DNA of 10,010 nucleotides, from assembly GCA_000431275.1 (NCBI GenBank), contig HF989199.1:1-10010 (forward strand), read 5' to 3'. The stretch comes from Prevotella sp. CAG:755 (lineage in GTDB: Bacteria; Bacteroidota; Bacteroidia; Bacteroidales; Bacteroidaceae). The notes beneath the pieces were generated by a model. That model had not been told where the DNA came from and made no database searches. It saw only the letters and a list, made by a program, of their open reading frames with translations. The position numbers and the translations under genes are program-made. Shown here piece after piece: positions 4,903 through 10,010 of the stretch. Every line of letters starts with the position of its first letter. The stretch's first letter is position 1.

Positions 4903-7443
4903 GTGGAACAGAAAACCTATACTTACGACGAAGCGTTCGAAGCGACCCTTGCCTACTTCAAGGGCGACGAACTTGCCGCCCGGGTCTGGGTGAACAAGTA
5001 CGCAATGAAGGATTCGTTCGGTCACATCTTCGAGCTTACCCCGACGGACATGCACTGGCGTCTGGCACGTGAGGTGGCCCGCATCGAAAAGAAGTACAAA
5101 AATCCGGTGTCGGCGGAAGAGATTTTCAACCTCTTCGACCATTTCCGCTACATCATTCCCGCGGGCAGCCCCATGACCGGCATCGGCAACGACCAGCAAA
5201 TCGCCTCGCTCTCGAACTGCTTTGTCATCGGCCTTGCCGGCGACGCCGACTCCTATGGCGCCATCATGAAAATCGATGAGGAACAAGTGCAGCTCATGAA
5301 GCGCCGCGGCGGCGTGGGCCACGACCTCTCGCAAGTGCGCCCCAAGGGTTCGCCCGTCAAGAACTCCGCCCTGACCTCCACAGGCCTTGTCCCGTTCATG
5401 GAGCGGTACAGCAACTCCACCCGCGAGGTAGCACAGGACGGCCGCCGCGGGGCTCTGATGCTTTCTGTCAGCATCAAGCATCCCGACGCCGAAGCTTTCA
5501 TCGACGCCAAAATGGCAGAAGGAAAAGTGACCGGAGCCAACGTCAGCGTAAAGATTGACGACGAATTCATGCAAGCCGCCATCGACGGCCGCCCCTACGT
5601 GCAGCAATTCCCCATCACGGGCAACGACCCCATGGTGAGCAAGGAAATCGACGCCCGCGCGCTGTGGCGGAAAATCGTGCACAACGCTTGGAAATCCGCC
5701 GAACCGGGCGTGCTTTTCTGGGACACCATCCTGCGCGAAAGCATCCCCGACTGCTACGCCGACCTCGGCTTCCGGACCGTCTCGACAAACCCGTGCGGAG
5801 AAATCCCCCTCTGTCCTTACGACAGCTGCCGCCTGCTCTCGCTCAACCTTTACTCCTACGTGAAGAACCCCTTCACTGCCGAGGCCTCGTTCGACTTCGA
5901 CCTCTTCCGCCGCCACGTCGAGCTGGCGCAACGCATCATGGACGACATCATCGACCTCGAACTCGAAAAAATCGACCTTATCCAACAGAAAATCGATTCC
6001 GACCCGCAGAGCGACGAGATCAAGCAGACAGAACGCCACCTGTGGGAAAAAATTTACAAGAAAACCGGCCAAGGCCGACGCACCGGCGTGGGCATCACCG
6101 CCGAAGGCGACATGCTCGCCGCCATGGGCCTGCGCTACGGCACGGAAGAAGCCACAGCCTTTGCGGTCGAAGTGCAACGCACACTGGCTCTCTCGGCCTA
6201 TCGTTCGTCCGTAACGATGGCACGTGAGCGCGGGGCATTCGAAGTGTACGACACCGAGCGCGAGAAGAACAACCCCTTCATCCTGCGCATCATGGAAGCC
6301 GATCCGGAACTCTATAACGACATGGCGCGCTACGGCCGACGCAACATCGCCTGCCTGACCATAGCCCCGACCGGCACCACCAGCCTCATGACACAGACCA
6401 CCTCAGGCATCGAACCGGTCTTCATGCCCGTCTACAAGCGCCGCCGTAAGGTCAACCCGGGCGATCCAGCCGTCCACGTGGACTTCGTCGACGAGACGGG
6501 CGACGCCTTCGAGGAGTACATTGTCTACCACCACAAGTTCCTCGTCTGGATGCAGACCCAGGGAATCGACACAGAGCGACGGTACACACAAGACGAGATA
6601 GACCGCCTCGTCGAGCGCTCCCCCTACTACAAGGCCACGGCCAACGACGTCGACTGGCTCATGAAAGTGAAAATGCAGGGAGCCATCCAGAAATGGGTGG
6701 ACCACAGCATCAGCGTCACCGTCAACCTCCCGGCCGACGTCGACGAGGAACTCGTCAACCGCCTATACGTCGAGGCGTGGCGCTCGGGCTGCAAAGGTTG
6801 CACCATCTACCGCGACGGCTCGCGCGCCGGCGTCATGATCAGCGTCAAGAAGAAGGACGAGAAAGCCCAGTTGCCCGAATGCCTGCCCCCGAAAGTGGTA
6901 GAGCGCCGTCCGGAAGTGCTGGAATGCGACGTCGTCCGCTTCCAGAACAACAAGGAGAAGTGGGTGGCGTTCGTCGGCCTGCTTGAAGGACATCCCTACG
7001 AGATATTCACAGGACTTCAAGACGACGACGAGGGCATCGTCCTGCCTAAGACCGTCACGTCGGGACGCATCATCAAGAAAGTCAACCCCGATGGTACGAA
7101 ACGCTACGACTTCCAGTTTGAAAACAAGCGCGGCTACAAGACTACCGTCGAGGGACTCTCGGAAAAATTCAACCCTGAGTATTGGAACTACGCCAAACTT
7201 ATTTCGAGCGTCCTGCGCTACCGTATGCCCATCGACCACGTCATCCGTCTCGTCGACAGCCTCCAACTCGAGAGCGAGACCATCAACACGTGGAAGAACG
7301 GCGTCACGCGTGCCTTGAAACGCTACGTCACCGACGGCACCGCCGCCCGGGGCCAGAAGTGCCCCAACTGCGGACAGGAGACCCTTGTCTATCAGGAGGG
7401 CTGCCTCATCTGCAAGAACTGCGGCGCCTCGCGGTGCGGATAG
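4903..7443 (+). CDS. nrdJ: Adenosylcobalamin-dependent (class II) ribonucleotide reductase
   Basis: This enzyme reduces ribonucleotides to deoxyribonucleotides using a thiyl radical generated from coenzyme B12, without oxygen or a separate radical subunit. The product has 846 residues, full length for this form. Visible features are the first redox cysteine in SNCFV (C106), the GGVGHDLSQVRPKGS segment (136-150), the active-site STNPCGEIPL with N296, radical cysteine C298 and E300, the partner redox cysteine C309 eleven residues later as in the family, and the phosphate-binding APTGTTS (488-494). A C-terminal cysteine cluster follows (C820, C823, C834, C837, C840, C845), arranged as a zinc ribbon with a CxNCGxSxCG tail that should re-reduce the active site. 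The only possible start after the in-frame TAA at 4879-4881 is GTG 4903, and EQKTYTYDEAF directly after it fits the family's N-terminus. A strong terminator follows, so it is probably monocistronic. Confidence 0.95.
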   Translation: MEQKTYTYDEAFEATLAYFKGDELAARVWVNKYAMKDSFGHIFELTPTDMHWRLAREVARIEKKYKNPVSAEEIFNLFDHFRYIIPAGSPMTGIGNDQQIASLSNCFVIGLAGDADSYGAIMKIDEEQVQLMKRRGGVGHDLSQVRPKGSPVKNSALTSTGLVPFMERYSNSTREVAQDGRRGALMLSVSIKHPDAEAFIDAKMAEGKVTGANVSVKIDDEFMQAAIDGRPYVQQFPITGNDPMVSKEIDARALWRKIVHNAWKSAEPGVLFWDTILRESIPDCYADLGFRTVSTNPCGEIPLCPYDSCRLLSLNLYSYVKNPFTAEASFDFDLFRRHVELAQRIMDDIIDLELEKIDLIQQKIDSDPQSDEIKQTERHLWEKIYKKTGQGRRTGVGITAEGDMLAAMGLRYGTEEATAFAVEVQRTLALSAYRSSVTMARERGAFEVYDTEREKNNPFILRIMEADPELYNDMARYGRRNIACLTIAPTGTTSLMTQTTSGIEPVFMPVYKRRRKVNPGDPAVHVDFVDETGDAFEEYIVYHHKFLVWMQTQGIDTERRYTQDEIDRLVERSPYYKATANDVDWLMKVKMQGAIQKWVDHSISVTVNLPADVDEELVNRLYVEAWRSGCKGCTIYRDGSRAGVMISVKKKDEKAQLPECLPPKVVERRPEVLECDVVRFQNNKEKWVAFVGLLEGHPYEIFTGLQDDDEGIVLPKTVTSGRIIKKVNPDGTKRYDFQFENKRGYKTTVEGLSEKFNPEYWNYAKLISSVLRYRMPIDHVIRLVDSLQLESETINTWKNGVTRALKRYVTDGTAARGQKCPNCGQETLVYQEGCLICKNCGASRCG

Positions 7444-7493
7444 GCCGCCGGCCCGAACGGCCACACGCCCGGACGGCTCGGACAATCAGACAC

Positions 7494-7528
7494 GGAGGGG
7501 GCAGCCGCACGGCTGTCCCCTCCTTTTT
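7494..7528 (+). terminator. Rho-independent terminator of nrdJ
   Basis: The arms 7494-7507 and 7510-7523 form a 14-bp GC-rich stem with one G-T wobble and a very tight loop, followed at once by TTTTT (7524-7528). It lies 50 bases after the nrdJ stop. This is the only classical intrinsic terminator in the window. Confidence 0.92.
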
Positions 7529-7572
7529 CGCCCTGCACGGCCAGTCCATGGGCCGGGCGGAAAGAACGGGCG

Positions 7573-7635
7573 GCCGGACCGTGATTCCTGTCAGCCGGAC
7601 CGTGATTCCTGTCACTGCGACAGGATTTCCCGTCA
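7573..7635. repeat. 21-bp tandem repeat array B (three units)
   Basis: The units are 7573-7593, 7594-7614 and 7615-7635. The first two are identical over all 21 bases, and the third is a diverged copy starting CTGCGACAG, as in array A. The junction at 7608-7624 makes a perfect CCTGTC-ACTGC-GACAGG hairpin, and 7608-7623 is identical to 4468-4483. A decayed fourth unit may start at 7636. The array lies between the nrdJ terminator and the folB start. Confidence 0.9.
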
Positions 7636-7670
7636 GCCGTCCCACTGAAACACCCTCAACCCCACAAAAC

Positions 7671-8171
7671 ATGAAACCCGCGACAACCGCCCCAATCCCA
7701 GTTCCCGCCGCAAGCGACGACCGGCCGGCCGACACCTGCGGCGTCGACAGACTCACCATCCGCCTCGACGGCCTCCGCTTCCACGCCCGCCACGGCGTCA
7801 GCGAGCAGGAACGCCTCATCGGACAGGACTTCACCGTCAGCCTGAGGCTCGACGTCATCCCCGACAGCCGTGCCCTCATCGCCGACCAGCTTGACGGCAC
7901 GGTCAATTACGCCGCCGTCTACGCCCTCGTCCGCCGCGAGATGGAGCAACCCTCCCGACTCGTCGAACACGCGGCCGCCCGCATCGCACGCAGCCTGCTG
8001 ACGGACTTTCGGGCCATACAGAGCGTCCACATCACCGTTCTGAAAGACAATCCTCCCGCCGGTGCCGACTGCCACGGAATGGGCATCGAGCTCACCGCCA
8101 GCCGCCGGACGTCCGCCCCACCGCACCAGACGGAGGTACAGGCTAAGACTTTAACACAAAATAAGGAGTAA
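7671..8171 (+). CDS. folB: Dihydroneopterin aldolase
   Basis: FolB splits 7,8-dihydroneopterin into 6-hydroxymethyl-dihydropterin and glycolaldehyde in folate synthesis. The core domain spans about residues 25-146: RLDGLRFHARHGVSEQERLIGQDF (32-54, with E47 aligning to the catalytic glutamate), the pterin-site NY (79-80), LVEHAAARIARSLL (97-110, E99 as pterin anchor) and LKDNPPAGADCHGMGIEL (124-141, K125 aligning to the catalytic lysine). At 166 residues it is longer than the usual 115-125, with a proline/alanine-rich N-terminal tail of about 25 residues and a C-terminal tail of about 20. ATG 7671 is chosen because no other start codon lies between it and the domain. The frame is open upstream, and GTGs at 7581 and 7602 would translate the 21-bp repeats, which I think unlikely. 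It probably heads a cluster with guaD and the PfkB kinase; no promoter was recognised. Confidence 0.9.
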   Translation: MKPATTAPIPVPAASDDRPADTCGVDRLTIRLDGLRFHARHGVSEQERLIGQDFTVSLRLDVIPDSRALIADQLDGTVNYAAVYALVRREMEQPSRLVEHAAARIARSLLTDFRAIQSVHITVLKDNPPAGADCHGMGIELTASRRTSAPPHQTEVQAKTLTQNKE

Positions 8172-8198
8172 AAGCGTCCGCAATCGGCCGGGAAGCAC

Positions 8199-8206
8199 GA
8201 ACTTTG
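8199..8206 (+). promoter_or_regulatory. Weak candidate -7 box upstream of guaD
   Basis: GAACTTTG differs by one base from TAnnTTTG, and no -33 element lies at the right distance. It would give a leader of only about 13 bases before the guaD ATG. Co-transcription from folB is the simpler explanation. Confidence 0.25.
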
Positions 8207-8225
8207 AGCCGTAAACGATTTGCCT

Positions 8226-8705
8226 ATGAACCTCACAGACACCGACACCCGTTTCCTGCGCGAAGCCATCCGCCTGGCCAGCGAAAGTGTCGCCGAGGGC
8301 GGCGGCCCGTTCGGCGCCGTCATTGTCCTTGGCGGTGAAGTGCTGGCCCGCGCCGCCAACCGCGTCACTCCCGACCACGACCCCACCGCACACGCCGAAG
8401 TCCGCGCCATCCGCCTGGCGTGCGACCGCCTCGCCTCGCACGACCTCACGGGCGCCACGCTCTACGCCTCGTGCGAGCCCTGCCCCATGTGCCTCGGCGC
8501 CATCTACTGGGCACGCATCAGCCGCCTGGTCTATGCCGCCTCGAAGGACGACGCTGCCCGCGCGGGCTTCGACGACGCCTTCATCTACCGCGAGCTGGCG
8601 CTTGATCCCGCAGACCGCAGCCTGTCCTCGGCCCGCCTCCTGGCCGACGAGGGCCATGAACCGTTCGAACGCTGGATGGAGAAAACGGACCGCTGCGAAT
8701 ACTGA
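8226..8705 (+). CDS. guaD: Guanine deaminase (cytidine-deaminase fold)
   Basis: This enzyme hydrolytically deaminates guanine to xanthine and ammonia in purine salvage or catabolism. The zinc site is visible as PTAHAE (53-58; H56 binds zinc, E58 shuttles protons) and SCEPCPMC (82-89; C86 and C89 bind zinc). Several segments closely resemble the Bacillus subtilis GuaD type rather than TadA or cytosine deaminase: GGPFGAVIV (26-34), LGAIYWARI (90-98), GFDDAFIYRE (114-123) and the C-terminal EPFERW...EY tail that caps the neighbouring subunit's active site in that family. I start it at ATG 8226, giving 159 residues. A TTG two codons upstream (8220) is in frame but unneeded, since MNLTDTDTRFLREAIRLA already gives the first helix. 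It lies 54 bases after folB and 30 bases before the sugar kinase. TadA is the main alternative, but the tail and GFDD motif argue against it. Confidence 0.88.
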   Translation: MNLTDTDTRFLREAIRLASESVAEGGGPFGAVIVLGGEVLARAANRVTPDHDPTAHAEVRAIRLACDRLASHDLTGATLYASCEPCPMCLGAIYWARISRLVYAASKDDAARAGFDDAFIYRELALDPADRSLSSARLLADEGHEPFERWMEKTDRCEY

Positions 8706-8735
8706 AAACGAAATCCTCTCTCAAAAAACAGGACC

Positions 8736-9638
8736 ATGCAAACGCACACACAGAAAGTAGCCGCCTTGGGCGAAGTGCTTTGGGACATGCTCCCCGAAGG
8801 ACGACGCCTCGGCGGCGCACCGACCAATTTCGCCTGCCACGTCGCACAATTCGGCCTCGACGCCTGCCTGGTGAGCGCCGTCGGCGACGACGAACCGGGG
8901 CACACTGCCCTCGACGAACTCAACCGCCGTGGCCTCGGCCGCTACATCGCCGTCGTGCCGGACCATCCGACGGGCACGGTCGGCGTGCAGCTTGACGCGG
9001 CAGGCGTCCCGGCTTATGAAATCCGCCGCGACGCCGCCTGGGACTTCATCCCATGGACCGACGCGCTTGCGGAACTGGCCGCCGGGGTGCAGGCCGTCTG
9101 TTTCGGCACACTGGCGCAGCGTTCGCCCGTCAGCCGGCAGACCCTCACGCGCTTTCTCGACACCATGCCGCGCGACGGGAAGCGTCTCCGCGTGCTTGAC
9201 GTCAACCTGCGCCCGCCCCTCCCAGCCGACGACACGATAGTCGATGCGCTGGCACGATGCAATGTGCTCAAACTCAACGACGAAGAATTGCCCCGCGTGA
9301 CGGCAGCCGTAGGGCTTCCGCCCGACACTCCTCCCGAAGAAGCCGCCCGGCGTCTTGTGGCCGACTGCGGCCTGCGGGCGCTCATCCTGACGTGCGGCGC
9401 GACGGGCAGCCACGTATTCACACCCGAGGCCGAAAGCCACTTGGCCACCCCCGAAGTCGACGTGGCCGACACAGTGGGCGCTGGCGATTCGTTCACCGCC
9501 GCATTCACAGCCGCCCTCCTCTGCGGAGCGGACGTGGCCAAGGCCCACCGGCTCGCCGTGCGCACGTCGGCCTACGTCTGCACGCAGCACGGCGCCACGC
9601 CGACCCTGCCCGCAGACATCACGCAAGCCACCCGCTGA
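8736..9638 (+). CDS. PfkB-family carbohydrate kinase, fructokinase-like
   Basis: PfkB (ribokinase superfamily) enzymes phosphorylate sugars or nucleosides with ATP. The 300-residue product is typical for a fructokinase-like member. Visible motifs are LGEVLWDMLPEGRRLGGAPTNFA (11-33, including the N-terminal substrate-binding GGAPxN), VSAVGDDEPG (46-55), DVNLRPPL (155-162), the strand VLKLNDEEL (177-185) and the C-terminal PfkB signature DTVGAGDSFTAAF (245-257), with catalytic base D251 in the anion-hole GAGD. The start at ATG 8736 lies 30 bases after guaD, directly before the first beta strand. The overall look, GEVLWD...GGAPTNFA with NLR and KLNDEE, is closest to fructokinases; the exact sugar cannot be read from sequence. 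A perfect 26-bp inverted repeat 33 bases downstream probably ends the folB-guaD-kinase transcript. Confidence 0.88.
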   Translation: MQTHTQKVAALGEVLWDMLPEGRRLGGAPTNFACHVAQFGLDACLVSAVGDDEPGHTALDELNRRGLGRYIAVVPDHPTGTVGVQLDAAGVPAYEIRRDAAWDFIPWTDALAELAAGVQAVCFGTLAQRSPVSRQTLTRFLDTMPRDGKRLRVLDVNLRPPLPADDTIVDALARCNVLKLNDEELPRVTAAVGLPPDTPPEEAARRLVADCGLRALILTCGATGSHVFTPEAESHLATPEVDVADTVGAGDSFTAAFTAALLCGADVAKAHRLAVRTSAYVCTQHGATPTLPADITQATR

Positions 9639-9671
9639 CCACCCGCAGCCGGGGCGCTCTCCCGGAAACGT

Positions 9672-9733
9672 CGACACACGACACGGGCCGGTGCGACAAT
9701 CAATCCCGTCGCACCGGCCCGTGTCGTGTGTCG
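9672..9733 (+). terminator. Perfect 26-bp inverted repeat, probable transcript-end hairpin
   Basis: The arms 9672-9697 and 9708-9733 are exact reverse complements around a 10-base loop (9698-9707). It lies 33 bases after the PfkB kinase stop, so it probably forms the 3' end of that transcript. No T tract follows, so it may stabilise the RNA end or work with another factor rather than be a classical intrinsic terminator. Confidence 0.65.
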
Positions 9734-9753
9734 GCAGCCGCAAGCCCAAGCCG

Positions 9754-9864
9754 GCCGCTCCTTCATCCCAGCCAGCCGTCCCGTAAATCCTGCCAGTTAT
9801 TCAGGAATCACGGCCAGCCGTCCAGAATTTTCCGTCAGCCGTCGCGCCCGGACAAATCCCGCCA
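9754..9864. repeat. 21-bp tandem repeat array C (five units, one 6-base insertion)
   Basis: The units are 9754-9774, 9775-9795, 9796-9816, 9817-9837 and 9844-9864; a 6-base GCCGTC insertion (9838-9843) precedes the last. Four units start with GCCG or GCG and end with GCCA or GTCA around an A/T core. The third (9796-9816) contains CAGGAATCACGG, the reverse complement of 12 bases of the array B unit, so it appears inverted. Confidence 0.82.
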
Positions 9865-9888
9865 CCGGAGATTTCATCATAAATAAGG

Positions 9889-9920
9889 ATTGCACAGCCG
9901 GGGCGACGGGCGTAATTTTG
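9889..9920 (+). promoter_or_regulatory. Bacteroidota-type promoter for the last gene
   Basis: TAATTTTG (9913-9920) matches the -7 consensus TAnnTTTG perfectly. ATTG (9889-9892), one base off the -33 TTTG, lies exactly 20 bases upstream. Transcription should start near 9927, which favours the ATG at 9953 (leader of about 26 bases) over the one at 9932. Confidence 0.7.
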
Positions 9921-9952
9921 CATCCGGATAAATGATAGAACCGCTATTCCTG

Positions 9953-10010
9953 ATGAAACACCCACTCACGCTGCTGGTCGCATACGGCTTGGCGACCGCG
10001 CAGGCCGCAG
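9953..10010 (+). CDS. Start of a gene for a probable exported protein (3' end outside window)
   Basis: Nineteen codons are visible. The peptide MKHPLTLLVAYGLATAQAA has a basic N-terminus, a hydrophobic core and an A-x-A ending, which is how a Sec signal peptide looks. The product is therefore probably periplasmic, outer-membrane or secreted; nothing can be said of its function. An in-frame ATG at 9932 would add seven residues (MIEPLFL), but it would lie only about 5 bases after the predicted transcription start, so 9953 is preferred. The strong promoter just upstream supports a real gene. Confidence 0.62.
   Translation, partial: MKHPLTLLVAYGLATAQAA

Larger units (their letters stand above)
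9639..9952. other. Intergenic region after the PfkB kinase
   Basis: This 314-base spacer has no credible gene. It holds a perfect 26-bp inverted repeat (9672-9733), a five-unit 21-bp repeat array (9754-9864) and a promoter (9889-9920) for the gene starting near 9953. Confidence 0.8.

Noticed and set aside
4888..4905. NrdR box at the nrdJ start (TATATATTATAGTG)
   Set aside because: The dyad is odd-length (CTATA-TAT-TATAG) and does not fit the 16-bp NrdR consensus. It also overlaps the start codon.
4891..6177. Minus-strand open frame (428 codons) opposite nrdJ
   Set aside because: It lies wholly against the well-supported nrdJ reading frame and shows no family motif.
7182..7670. Upstream extension of the folB frame into nrdJ and array B
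   Set aside because: It would overlap the nrdJ coding region and terminator. The aldolase domain begins after ATG 7671.
4433..9864. CRISPR arrays at the 21-bp repeats
   Set aside because: The units abut with no unique spacers, they are degenerate, and no cas gene is present.

Overview
The window is GC-rich bacterial chromosome, most likely from a high-GC member of the Bacteroidota (Bacteroidales). Four things support this. A LeuA-like synthase is followed directly by leuB, an order I recall from Bacteroides-type leucine clusters. Recognisable Shine-Dalgarno sequences are nearly absent. Promoters of the Bacteroidota type (TAnnTTTG at -7) lie upstream of several genes. The HemW and NrdJ proteins read like Bacteroidales versions. 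No mobile element, rRNA, tRNA or CRISPR array is visible, and the genes are housekeeping and metabolic.

Layout. The left edge (2-1856, +) is the end of a leucine/isoleucine-type biosynthesis operon: the C-terminal half of a 2-isopropylmalate/citramalate synthase-like enzyme, then leuB. A long inverted repeat at 1929-1989 separates leuB from a convergent small gene (2008-2202, -) for a 64-residue HicB-like protein. Next on the minus strand is a translationally coupled pair, a CPBP-family intramembrane protease and hemW (4292 down to 2326), behind a good Bacteroidota promoter at 4321-4328. A 610-base divergent spacer (4293-4902) follows, then nrdJ (4903-7443, +), encoding a B12-dependent class II ribonucleotide reductase, with a strong intrinsic terminator at 7494-7528. 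A plus-strand cluster comes next: folB (dihydroneopterin aldolase), guaD (guanine deaminase) and a PfkB-family sugar kinase, spaced 54 and 30 bases apart. It ends in a perfect 26-bp inverted repeat (9672-9733). The window closes with a promoter and the first codons of a gene for a probable exported protein.

The genes cover branched-chain amino acid synthesis, haem trafficking, deoxynucleotide supply, folate synthesis, purine salvage and sugar phosphorylation. They do not form a single pathway.

The most unusual signal is not a gene. Three of the intergenic spacers (4433-4516, 7573-7635, 9754-9864) carry tandem arrays of one degenerate 21-bp repeat. The units are quasi-palindromic around an A/T core, and two arrays 3.1 kb apart share an exact 16-mer. 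Each array lies between the end of one transcription unit and the start of the next. A period of 21 bp is two helical turns, so the A/T cores would all face the same side of the helix. This looks like a dispersed repeat family or a protein-binding/bending element, and I cannot match it to a named family from sequence alone.
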